Shown here: piece by piece, positions 1 through 5,748 of the stretch
Position numbering within the stretch: the first letter of the stretch is position 1
Layout: each line of letters starts with the position of its first letter
Source: Desulfomonile tiedjei
Lineage (GTDB): Bacteria > Desulfobacterota > Desulfomonilia > Desulfomonilales > Desulfomonilaceae
Direction of reading: 5' to 3'
Length of the DNA stretch: 5,748 nucleotides
Assembly (NCBI GenBank): GCA_020718965.1
Contig: DYRE01000146.1
Span: 1 to 5,748, forward strand
Translations under genes and position numbers: made by a program
The notes under the pieces: generated by a model
What the model saw: the letters and a program-made list of their open reading frames with translations, nothing else
Told to the model about the DNA's origin: nothing
The model's database searches: none

Positions 1-70
1 TTTATAATCTTTTTTTAAGGCGCACTATTTTTTACTATGTTGGCAGGCATAGATAAATCTTTTTGTTAAC

Positions 71-99
71 TTAATAAGATCAACTGATTATCCTATAAA
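71..99 (+). promoter_or_regulatory. Candidate sigma70-type promoter for the dcw operon
   Basis: A -35-like TTAATA (71-76; 4 of 6 consensus bases) is followed after exactly 17 bp by a -10-like TATAAA (94-99; 5 of 6). Transcription would start near 106, leaving a leader of about 80 nt before rsmH. A weaker overlapping alternative is TTGTTA (63-68), 17 bp, GATTAT (86-91). The region is AT-rich, so chance matches are likely. The position just ahead of the first gene of a co-directional operon is the main support. The true operon promoter could also lie left of the window. Confidence 0.35.
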
Positions 100-110
100 C
101 ATAGAAAGTT

Positions 111-171
111 TCCATGGTGTCCATAGAATCAGATCATTTATTGACGAAGCTTCAATCCTGAGGACCATGGA
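111..171 (+). repeat. 8-bp inverted repeat in the rsmH leader
   Basis: TCCATGGT (111-118) and ACCATGGA (164-171) are perfect reverse complements separated by 45 nt. Each arm contains the palindrome CCATGG. A smaller hairpin, ATGG-TGT-CCAT (114-124), overlaps the left arm. The right arm ends 4 nt before the GGAGA ribosome binding site of rsmH, so a folded leader could affect access to it. The arms are short and the loop long, so a functional role is speculative. Confidence 0.3.
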
Positions 172-175
172 TGTC

Positions 176-180
176 GGAGA
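176..180 (+). promoter_or_regulatory. Ribosome binding site deciding the TTG start of rsmH
   Basis: GGAGA lies 6 nt before TTG 187. It supports TTG as the start: the reading frame is closed upstream by TGA at 142-144 and has no ATG or GTG between that stop and 187. A second SD-like GAGG (160-163) sits 7 nt before an ATG at 171 in a different frame, which makes this start region ambiguous. Confidence 0.6.
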
Positions 181-186
181 AAAGTT

Positions 187-1065
187 TTGCATCAGCCGGT
201 TCTGTTAAAAGAAGTTTTGGATTACCTGGCTCCTCACTCCGGGGGAGTCTATATGGACGGCTGCCTGGGAGCTGGTGGTTATGCGGAAGCCATACTTGAG
301 GCCGCAAATCCCGATGGAATTTTATTTGGATTTGATATCGATCAGGAATCAATTCATATAGTTACAAAAAGATTAGAGCATTATGGGGAAAGGTTCAGAT
401 GCCGGCACGCCGGTTACCATGAAGCTCTATCAACATTAGACTCCATAGGAATTGGTCAACTGGACGGAATAGTTCTGGATTTAGGGTTGAGTTCAGATCA
501 GCTTGAGAACCCTGACAGGGGTTTCAGTTTTAGATCTGTTGGCCCGCTTGATATGCGATTCGACAGATCTACCGAAGAATCGGCCGAGGATCTGCTAAAG
601 AATGTCTCTGAAGCCGAGCTTCGCAGAATAATTTCAGAATACGGCGAGGAACCCAGAGCGAGGAAAATAGCCCAATGGTTGAAGCAGAGCCTCAAAAAAG
701 GGACTCTTAGAAGTACCGAGGACCTTGCGGAAGTCGTTATGAGAGCCCTAGGTCGAAAAAAAGGCAGGATTCATCCTGCGACCAGGGTTTTTCAGGCATT
801 ACGAATAGCGGTGAACGATGAGCTTGGTAATTTGAAAAAAGGACTGGAACAATTGCCGACTCTTTTAAAACAGCAGGGTCGATTGTGTATTGTTTCGTAC
901 CATTCACTCGAAGATCGAATGGTTAAACTGGCATTCAAAGAACTGGCTAGAGACAAGGTCAAATGGCGAATCTTGACTCCTCGGCCTTTGCGAGCCTCTT
1001 TTGAAGAGATAAATTTGAACCCTAGATCGAGATCCGCCAAATTACGAGTAATAGAGTTTTTGTGA
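187..1065 (+). CDS. rsmH: 16S rRNA (cytosine(1402)-N(4))-methyltransferase RsmH (MraW)
   Basis: This SAM-dependent enzyme N4-methylates C1402 of 16S rRNA in the small subunit P site. The 292-residue product shows the family pattern in order: HQPVLLKEV at 2-10; SAM-binding motif I at 24-33 (DGCLGAGGYA); an acidic strand end FGFDID at 47-52; DLGLSSDQL at 98-106; RGFSF at 111-115 with GPLDMRFD at 119-126; HPATRVFQALRIAVNDEL at 196-213; SYHSLEDRMVK at 237-247; and the C-terminal NPRSRSAKLRV at 278-288. It is somewhat shorter than the E. coli enzyme (313 residues), mostly because the loop before the NPRSRS block is short. The start is TTG, chosen because no other start exists in the frame and GGAGA is well placed. 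An out-of-frame ATG at 171 is a possible competitor or a sign of an indel. It is the first gene of the operon, with ftsL 11 nt downstream. Confidence 0.96.
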   Translation: MHQPVLLKEVLDYLAPHSGGVYMDGCLGAGGYAEAILEAANPDGILFGFDIDQESIHIVTKRLEHYGERFRCRHAGYHEALSTLDSIGIGQLDGIVLDLGLSSDQLENPDRGFSFRSVGPLDMRFDRSTEESAEDLLKNVSEAELRRIISEYGEEPRARKIAQWLKQSLKKGTLRSTEDLAEVVMRALGRKKGRIHPATRVFQALRIAVNDELGNLKKGLEQLPTLLKQQGRLCIVSYHSLEDRMVKLAFKELARDKVKWRILTPRPLRASFEEINLNPRSRSAKLRVIEFL

Positions 1066-1076
1066 ATCATTGAAAA

Positions 1077-1451
1077 ATGAATGCATCCAAATGGAAAAAA
1101 CTGGCCGCAGGATCGAGCGCGGAAAGCGCATCAAACACCGTGCCGGATTCCCAGGCTCAAGAAACTTTGGCTCCTTCAAAGTTGAGAGTTTTGGCTCCGT
1201 ATTGTGTGGTCCTTGCCCTGCTGGTTTTACTTTTGACAGGATTATTCAATGTTTGGACAAGGATGGACCAGGTTCAGTTGGGCTATGAAATCTCTAACCT
1301 GCAAACCAAGAATAAAGAACTTAAAGATCGCGTACGTGAACTTAGCCTGGAATTGTCTTCACTCGAGTCTCCAGCCGAGTTGGAAAAAATGGCTAAGAAA
1401 CAAGGGTTACGGTTGCCCTCGGTCGGTAGGATAATTCATGTTCCGAAATAA
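1077..1451 (+). CDS. ftsL: Cell division protein FtsL (FtsL/DivIC-like)
   Basis: This 124-residue bitopic protein has a polar N-terminus (1-36, Ser/Ala-rich, with KWKK near the start). A single hydrophobic segment follows at about 37-59 (VLAPYCVVLALLVLLLTGLF core). A charged heptad-like stretch at about 62-98, rich in Leu, Glu and Lys, is a probable periplasmic coiled coil. The tail (SPAELEKMAKKQGLRLP, 98-114) is typical of the FtsL/DivIC family. By family knowledge it joins FtsB and FtsQ and helps recruit and activate FtsW and FtsI at the septum. Sequence identity in this family is low, so the call rests on topology plus position between rsmH and ftsI. ATG 1077 is the first start after an in-frame stop at 1071-1073. 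Its upstream bases show only a weak SD, so coupling to rsmH translation is likely. It overlaps ftsI by 14 nt. Confidence 0.88.
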   Translation: MNASKWKKLAAGSSAESASNTVPDSQAQETLAPSKLRVLAPYCVVLALLVLLLTGLFNVWTRMDQVQLGYEISNLQTKNKELKDRVRELSLELSSLESPAELEKMAKKQGLRLPSVGRIIHVPK

Positions 1452-3417
1452 ACTATCTATAAACTGGATGGTTGTCCGAATAGCTATCGTGGCAATGGTT
1501 TTTGGTGTCGCCGCGATTTTTCTGATTGCACGCGCTTATCAGCTCCAGGTCGTTAACTCCGGGAGTCTCAAGAAAAAAGCTGAAAAACAGAGAGCTATGA
1601 ACATCCATCTGGAGGCTAGAAGAGGTTTTATCCTCGACAGAACCGGCGAACAGTTGGCAGCCAGTTTAGAGGTAGACTCTGTTTATGCCCGACCTAGAAA
1701 ACTAGCGGGTAAAACACAAAGAATCAAAATTGCGGACAGCCTTTCGAAAATCCTCGACATGGATAAGAAAGAGATCCTCAGCAAAATTGAAGAAGACAAA
1801 CCCTTTGTCTGGATCAAGAGACGTGTATCCCCTTTTACCGCTGAAAAAATTCGGAAAAGCAACCTGCCAGGAATATATACCGATCCAGAATATCAAAGAT
1901 TTTATCCTCTAAAAAACCTTGCCGCCCATACCATTGGGTTTGCCGGAATTGATTCTAAGGGGCTGGAGGGTCTGGAACTCTTTTACGACAAATTGCTTAA
2001 AACTGATCCAATTCCCGTTGCGGCTCAAAAAGACAATTTAGGGCGTCCCATAATCTTCACTACATCGGACCAAACAGCCAAGCGCAACGATATCCATATA
2101 ACGCTTGACAGAAACATTCAGTTTATAGCCGAAAGAGAGCTTGAGGAAGCGGTTAATCGGGAACGGGCCAAGAGCGGGACAGTGCTGGCCGTTGACGCCG
2201 ATTCTGGTGAAATTCTGGCCCTGGCGGTCCGCCCAACTTATAACCTTAACGTCTTTGAACATTCGGCTGCGAGTTCAAGAAGGAACAGAGCTGTAGCGGA
2301 TACATTTGAGCCCGGTTCCACTTTCAAGGTTTTCCTTGCGGCGACGGCTTTGGACCTGGGAAAGGTGGACAGGTCAGAATCCTTTTTCGTCAATAATGGA
2401 TTGTATCGCTACAATGGCCACGAAATTCATGACGTCAGCCCCCACAAAAATCTCACTTTTGACGAAATACTTATTAATTCTAGCAATATAGGGGCAGTCA
2501 AGGTTTCTGAAAAACTCACCAAAAATGAATACTATCACATGTTGAAAAATTTTGGATTTGGTACGCTAACCCACATTGACCTCCCGGGAGAAAGACCAGG
2601 GTTGCTCCCCGCTCCCAATCGGTGGTCTGTTCTGACCAAAGCTAATATCGCCTTCGGACAAGGTATAAGCGTGAATCCCATCCAACTCGCTCTGGGATTC
2701 GCCGCTGCCGTTAACGGTGGAAAACTATACAAACCCAGGCTATTGACAAAGATCACGAATGCCTCCGGAGAGAAGGTTTTTGAAAATCCGCCGTTACTTC
2801 TGAGAAGAACGATAACTGAAGAGTCATCGGCCGCTCTAGTGGATATTCTGCGAAAAACCGTTACTCAGGGAACTGCAAAGGCCGCAGCCATTCCTGGAGT
2901 TGACATAATTGGAAAAACCGGGACCGCTCAAAAAGCTGATTCTTCCGGGGGTTATTCGAAGGAAAGATTTCTGATGTCCTTTGTGGGCGCTATAATGAGT
3001 ACCAAGCCTAGAATAGTGATTCTTGTCATAATAGATGAGCCTGCTGCGGGAAATGATCGAACAGGAGGAAAAGTAGCGGCGCCGGTCTTCAAAAAAATTG
3101 CGGAAGGCATTCTGGCCTTATCTGGCAATGCTCCGTGCCCAAATGGCCAGTTGGTAAATAGTAAGCAGGGAGTCCAAACACCTGTCTCAAAACTTTTGCA
3201 AAATTCAGAGCCTATAGCTGGAAAAATGATAGGTGAATGGATCATGCCAGATTTGAAAGGATCAGATCTCAGGCAGGTTGTGGACATTTGCGGCAAAATC
3301 AAATGTGACCTGTCCATTGATGGAGTTGGTCACGTCGCACGCCAAATTCCCAAGCCAGGAGACATAATTAGGGAAGGCGGGGCAATAAAGGTTTCCTGTT
3401 CCGGAGGCGTATATTGA
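1438..3417 (+). CDS. ftsI: Septal peptidoglycan transpeptidase FtsI (PBP3, class B) with C-terminal PASTA domain
   Basis: FtsI crosslinks septal peptidoglycan (D,D-transpeptidase) from the outer face of the inner membrane. The 659 residues show, in order: a short cytoplasmic tip (1-9); one membrane anchor at about 10-32; the class B dimerisation region with its RRGFILDRTG hallmark (61-70) and GLEGLELFYD (175-184); and the transpeptidase domain from about 215. The three catalytic motifs are intact: STFK at 294-297 with nucleophile S294, SSN at 348-350, and KTGT at 493-496. A low-complexity linker (about 562-598) leads to one PASTA domain (about 601-655; MPDLKGSDL at 603-611, then IPKPGD at 637-642). 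All four cysteines (567, 618, 623, 654) lie in this C-terminal part. ATG 1438 lies inside the ftsL end and has TAGGA (1427-1431) 6 nt upstream. The PASTA domain makes the protein longer than E. coli FtsI (588). Location between ftsL and murE favours FtsI over a sporulation SpoVD role. Confidence 0.97.
   Translation: MFRNKLSINWMVVRIAIVAMVFGVAAIFLIARAYQLQVVNSGSLKKKAEKQRAMNIHLEARRGFILDRTGEQLAASLEVDSVYARPRKLAGKTQRIKIADSLSKILDMDKKEILSKIEEDKPFVWIKRRVSPFTAEKIRKSNLPGIYTDPEYQRFYPLKNLAAHTIGFAGIDSKGLEGLELFYDKLLKTDPIPVAAQKDNLGRPIIFTTSDQTAKRNDIHITLDRNIQFIAERELEEAVNRERAKSGTVLAVDADSGEILALAVRPTYNLNVFEHSAASSRRNRAVADTFEPGSTFKVFLAATALDLGKVDRSESFFVNNGLYRYNGHEIHDVSPHKNLTFDEILINSSNIGAVKVSEKLTKNEYYHMLKNFGFGTLTHIDLPGERPGLLPAPNRWSVLTKANIAFGQGISVNPIQLALGFAAAVNGGKLYKPRLLTKITNASGEKVFENPPLLLRRTITEESSAALVDILRKTVTQGTAKAAAIPGVDIIGKTGTAQKADSSGGYSKERFLMSFVGAIMSTKPRIVILVIIDEPAAGNDRTGGKVAAPVFKKIAEGILALSGNAPCPNGQLVNSKQGVQTPVSKLLQNSEPIAGKMIGEWIMPDLKGSDLRQVVDICGKIKCDLSIDGVGHVARQIPKPGDIIREGGAIKVSCSGGVY
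3403..3407 (+). promoter_or_regulatory. Ribosome binding site deciding the TTG start of murE
   Basis: A full GGAGG lies 6 nt before TTG 3414, inside the last codons of ftsI. The TTG overlaps the ftsI TGA stop as TTGA (3414-3417). Ideal spacing, together with an N-terminus of the usual MurE length ahead of the YDSR motif, makes this start convincing despite the rare codon. Confidence 0.8.
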
Positions 3418-5000
3418 GTCTGGGCCTTACCGATATCATAAAATGTCTCGACACTCAGGAGGTCTGGGGAAACCCGAAAGCCTGCATTGAAGGAGTTACG
3501 TACGACAGCCGTCAGGTTAGAAGAAACTCTTTGTTCGTTGCAATAAAAGGTGACAAAACAGACGGTTACGACTTCGTGTACAAAGCCTCTGAATCTGGAG
3601 CTTCAGTAATAATCGCCGAAAGAAATCCACCTGTAGACTTTGACCTGGATAGGACCGCCTGGGTTCGTGTGACTAATTCCAGAAAAGCCCTTGGTCCTGT
3701 TGCAGATCTCGCTTACGGCCATCCGTCGCAGCAAATGGTCTTAATAGGAATCACCGGGACAAATGGTAAAACCACTACGACTTTTTTGTTGGAATCAATA
3801 TTAAAGTCGGCTGATTTTGTTCCGGGGATTATTGGAACTATTTCCCACAGATGGCCCGGATTCGAAACGCCTGCTTCCAATACTACCCCAGAGGCCTCAG
3901 ATATACAGAAAATGCTATCTGAGATGAGGCTTTCAGGCGTTACGCATGTTCTTATGGAAGTTTCATCGCATGGTCTTTTTATGAGACGTTTGGATGGATG
4001 CGCCTTTGATGTGGGAATGTTCACCAATCTCACGCACGATCATCTGGATTTCCATCAAGACATGGCGTCCTATTATAAGGCAAAGAAAATACTTTTTGAC
4101 GAGTTGTTGCCTTCTTCGAACAAATTAATGCCCTGCGCCATAATAAATCTGGACGATTCTTATGGATCAATGTTGGAGAAAGAGACAGTCGGCGTTCAGA
4201 AAATTACTTATGGGTTTAACCATCAGGCCGACATCCATCCTTTGAGTAAGGAAATCTCCATCAGTGGGATTAAAGCAAATGTTCATATTCCACAAGGCGA
4301 ATTATCAATAGAATCCGAATTGGCCGGCAGTTTCAATCTATCGAACATCCTGGCGGCTGTCAGCGTTAGCGTCAAATTAAATGTTCCCCCAGAGTCGATC
4401 GTAAAGGGAATTAAATCCCTGAAAACAGTTCCAGGTAGATTGCAGAGGGTTGAATCTCATGTTGGATCACTGTTCGTCGACTACGCTCACACACCAAATG
4501 CTATCAAGAACGTTTTGCAGGCTCTTCGGGAGATTTCAGGTGATCGTTTGATTACTCTCATGGGTTGTGGGGGAGACAGAGACCGGACCAAGCGCCCCAT
4601 AATGGGACTAGAGGCGGCCACAGGAAGTGATTTTCTGGTTATCACGAGCGACAACCCCAGAAGTGAGGATCCACTGACTATCATCGAACAAATTGAAGTT
4701 GGTGTCATAGAATCAGGATTTAAGAAGATTTCTCACGATTCGCCGCATTATGGGATTTCAGAGAAATCCTATGTGGTGATTCCTGACCGAAGACAGGCTA
4801 TCAAATGGATTATCGAGAGGTTACAGCCTAAAGACACCCTTTTGTTGGCGGGCAAAGGTCACGAAACCTATCAGGAAATACAAGGGGTCCGCTATCCTTT
4901 CGATGATCGGTTAGTTGCTTTGGAAATAATAAGCAGTCTTAAACCTGGCTTGCCGGGAAGCGCTTATTCAAATGCCGTAATAATGGCGCCTGGAGCTTAA
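3414..5000 (+). CDS. murE: UDP-N-acetylmuramoyl-L-alanyl-D-glutamate--2,6-diaminopimelate ligase MurE
   Basis: This cytoplasmic ATP-dependent ligase adds the third stem-peptide residue to UDP-MurNAc-L-Ala-D-Glu. The 528 residues show the three Mur ligase domains. The N-terminal UDP-binding domain has YDSR at 30-33. The central ATPase has P-loop GITGTNGKTTT (112-122), NTTPE (156-160), EVSSHGL (182-188) and NLTHDHLDFH (205-214). K224 in YYKAKKILF (220-228) aligns with the carbamylated lysine of E. coli MurE. The C-terminal domain has GCGGDRDRTKRP (384-395), DNPRSEDP (413-420) and GKGHETYQ (480-487). DNPR is the signature of meso-diaminopimelate rather than lysine specificity. It is about 30 residues longer than E. 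coli MurE (495), with roughly 20 of these in a tail after the usual end. The TTG start is supported by GGAGG. The gene overlaps ftsI by 4 nt and precedes murF by 3 nt. Confidence 0.97.
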   Translation: MSLGLTDIIKCLDTQEVWGNPKACIEGVTYDSRQVRRNSLFVAIKGDKTDGYDFVYKASESGASVIIAERNPPVDFDLDRTAWVRVTNSRKALGPVADLAYGHPSQQMVLIGITGTNGKTTTTFLLESILKSADFVPGIIGTISHRWPGFETPASNTTPEASDIQKMLSEMRLSGVTHVLMEVSSHGLFMRRLDGCAFDVGMFTNLTHDHLDFHQDMASYYKAKKILFDELLPSSNKLMPCAIINLDDSYGSMLEKETVGVQKITYGFNHQADIHPLSKEISISGIKANVHIPQGELSIESELAGSFNLSNILAAVSVSVKLNVPPESIVKGIKSLKTVPGRLQRVESHVGSLFVDYAHTPNAIKNVLQALREISGDRLITLMGCGGDRDRTKRPIMGLEAATGSDFLVITSDNPRSEDPLTIIEQIEVGVIESGFKKISHDSPHYGISEKSYVVIPDRRQAIKWIIERLQPKDTLLLAGKGHETYQEIQGVRYPFDDRLVALEIISSLKPGLPGSAYSNAVIMAPGA

Positions 5001-5003
5001 GAG

Positions 5004-5748
5004 ATGAGATCCACCGCTGGGCCATACAGAGTTCGAGACATTTTAAAAGCTACGTCCGGCCGTTTGCGTCAGGGTAATATCGAAAGCTATTTTGGAGGAA
5101 TTTGTACAGATTCCAGAGAGTTAAAAACTAATGATCTCTTTGTTCCATTGAACGGGGAGAATTTTTATGGCCACAGTTTTGTGATTCCGGCGTTAAACGC
5201 CGGGGCTGGGGGTAGCCTGATCAATTGCGATATTCGTCTTGAAATTCCTTTTCACCTTTCCAAGCTTGTTCTGATTGAAGTTCAGAACACCCTCCGAGCT
5301 TTGACTGACCTTGCATCAGCCCACCGTAAAATATTTCCTGTCCCATTGGTCGCAATTACAGGCTCCTCCGGCAAAACTACCGTGAAAGAAATGATCGGAT
5401 CAATAATAGGCGACAGCCTTCCATTCAAAAAAACCCAGGGTAATCTTAACAATCTCATTGGATTACCCATGACTGTTTTGGACATAAAAGCTCAGGACAG
5501 GTTTGCAATTGTGGAAGCCGGCATAAATCAACCTGGTGAAATGGACCTGTTGGCAAAAGCCGCCTCCCCTGATATCGCCGTGATCACTTCTGTTGGGTTG
5601 GCCCATCTGGAAGGGCTTGGATCATTGGAAAATATTGCTAATGAAAAATTCAAACTTGTTGAAGCCTTACCAAACGATGGATTAGGTATAATTCCCTCAG
5701 ACAATGATTTACTAGAGAAAAAAACAAAAAACTTTAACAGGCGTATCG
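5004..5748 (+). CDS. murF: UDP-N-acetylmuramoyl-tripeptide--D-alanyl-D-alanine ligase MurF (5' part)
   Basis: MurF joins D-Ala-D-Ala to the UDP-MurNAc-tripeptide made by MurE, finishing the cytoplasmic pentapeptide precursor. The first 248 codons are present and the frame is open to the right edge, so the C-terminal part (roughly half of a typical MurF of about 450 residues) is missing. Visible motifs: CTDSREL at 34-40 and LFVPLNGENFYGHSF at 45-59 in the substrate-binding domain; P-loop ITGSSGKTTVKEM at 118-130; QGNLNNLIGLPMTVL at 145-159; EAGINQPGEMDLL at 171-183; AHLEGLGS at 200-207; and K215, which aligns with the conserved carbamylated lysine region. ATG 5004 has GGAG (4992-4995) 8 nt upstream, within the last codons of murE, and only 3 nt separate it from the murE stop, so coupled translation is likely. 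Confidence 0.96.
   Translation, partial: MRSTAGPYRVRDILKATSGRLRQGNIESYFGGICTDSRELKTNDLFVPLNGENFYGHSFVIPALNAGAGGSLINCDIRLEIPFHLSKLVLIEVQNTLRALTDLASAHRKIFPVPLVAITGSSGKTTVKEMIGSIIGDSLPFKKTQGNLNNLIGLPMTVLDIKAQDRFAIVEAGINQPGEMDLLAKAASPDIAVITSVGLAHLEGLGSLENIANEKFKLVEALPNDGLGIIPSDNDLLEKKTKNFNRRI
5187..5203 (+). repeat. Perfect inverted repeat inside murF
   Basis: CCGGCGTT (5187-5194), one central A, and AACGCCGG (5196-5203) form a perfect dyad. As RNA it could fold into a 6-bp GC-rich stem with a 5-nt TTAAA loop. It lies in codons for about residues 62-67 of MurF and is not followed by a T run, so it does not look like an intrinsic terminator. It may simply reflect the coding sequence. Confidence 0.5.

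Larger units (their letters stand above)
1..186. other. AT-rich intergenic leader with no recognisable gene
   Basis: All three + frames are broken by stops in the first 60 bases, and no mraZ-like ending (the usual neighbour of rsmH) can be read. A 17-residue open stretch in frame 3 ends at 56 but resembles nothing known to me. Only very short ORFs occur, including a 15-codon one at 114-161 with a weak SD. The promoter and inverted repeat listed separately are the only structured elements I see. Confidence 0.6.

Noticed and set aside
3..8. Perfect TATAAT -10-like hexamer at the window edge
   Set aside because: Its -35 partner would lie outside the window, and the stretch is a T/A-rich run where the hexamer is likely by chance.
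51..64. AGAT-AA-ATCT followed by T run as a terminator for an upstream gene
   Set aside because: The stem is only 4 AT-rich pairs with an impossible 2-nt loop.
171..299. 42-codon ORF from ATG 171 as a separate small gene
   Set aside because: It overlaps rsmH codons in another frame and its translation looks like a frame-shifted RsmH. It is kept only as evidence for an ambiguous rsmH start.
402..413. Short CCGGC-AC-GCCGG dyad inside rsmH
   Set aside because: The 2-nt centre and 5-bp arms make a poor hairpin, and the coding sequence explains it.
1233..1261. Perfect TTGACA inside ftsL as an internal promoter
   Set aside because: The bases 17 bp downstream (GACAAG) match the -10 consensus at only 3 of 6 positions, and the stretch is explained by the membrane segment codons.
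1070..1288. 72-codon + strand ORF overlapping ftsL
   Set aside because: It is a shifted-frame shadow of ftsL with no family features; the ftsL frame shows a membrane segment and coiled coil.
2743..2771. TTGACA inside ftsI as an internal promoter
   Set aside because: No AT-rich -10 element follows at 16-18 bp; the downstream bases are GC-rich coding sequence.
2952..3317. 121-codon - strand ORF opposite the end of ftsI
   Set aside because: It lies fully opposite conserved transpeptidase and PASTA coding sequence and has no recognisable domain.
3713..4033. 106-codon - strand ORF opposite murE
   Set aside because: It is antisense to the MurE P-loop and catalytic motifs and appears to be a chance open frame.

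Overview
The window is the first part of a division and cell-wall (dcw) cluster, read entirely on the + strand. It holds five tightly packed genes: rsmH (mraW), ftsL, ftsI, murE and the first 248 codons of murF, which runs off the right edge. The genome appears moderately AT-leaning. MurE carries the DNPR signature of meso-diaminopimelate-adding enzymes, and FtsI ends in a single PASTA domain. With the gene order, this fits a diderm of the Desulfobacterota/Deltaproteobacteria type. That placement is inference from family knowledge and cannot be proved from the window.

Layout: positions 1-186 are AT-rich and carry no convincing gene. They hold a candidate sigma70-type promoter (71-99), an 8-bp inverted repeat (111-118/164-171) and two Shine-Dalgarno-like sites. 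No mraZ is visible directly upstream of rsmH, its usual place. rsmH (187-1065) is followed after 11 nt by ftsL (1077-1451). ftsL overlaps ftsI (1438-3417) by 14 nt. ftsI overlaps murE (3414-5000) by 4 nt (TTGA), and murF starts 3 nt after the murE stop. This packing implies one transcript with translational coupling. No terminator or convincing internal promoter was seen between the genes.

How the genes work together: RsmH methylates 16S rRNA and is the customary companion of this cluster. FtsL is a small bitopic divisome protein, and FtsI is the septal transpeptidase that crosslinks peptidoglycan. MurE and MurF are successive cytoplasmic ligases that build the UDP-MurNAc-pentapeptide precursor. 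The downstream genes (typically mraY, murD, ftsW, murG, murC) would be expected beyond the right edge.

I find no undescribed system here; this is a conserved housekeeping locus. The points most worth a second look are the ambiguous rsmH start (two well-placed ribosome binding sites in different frames), the clustering of all FtsI cysteines in its C-terminal 95 residues, the PASTA domain itself, and a perfect 8-bp-arm inverted repeat inside murF.
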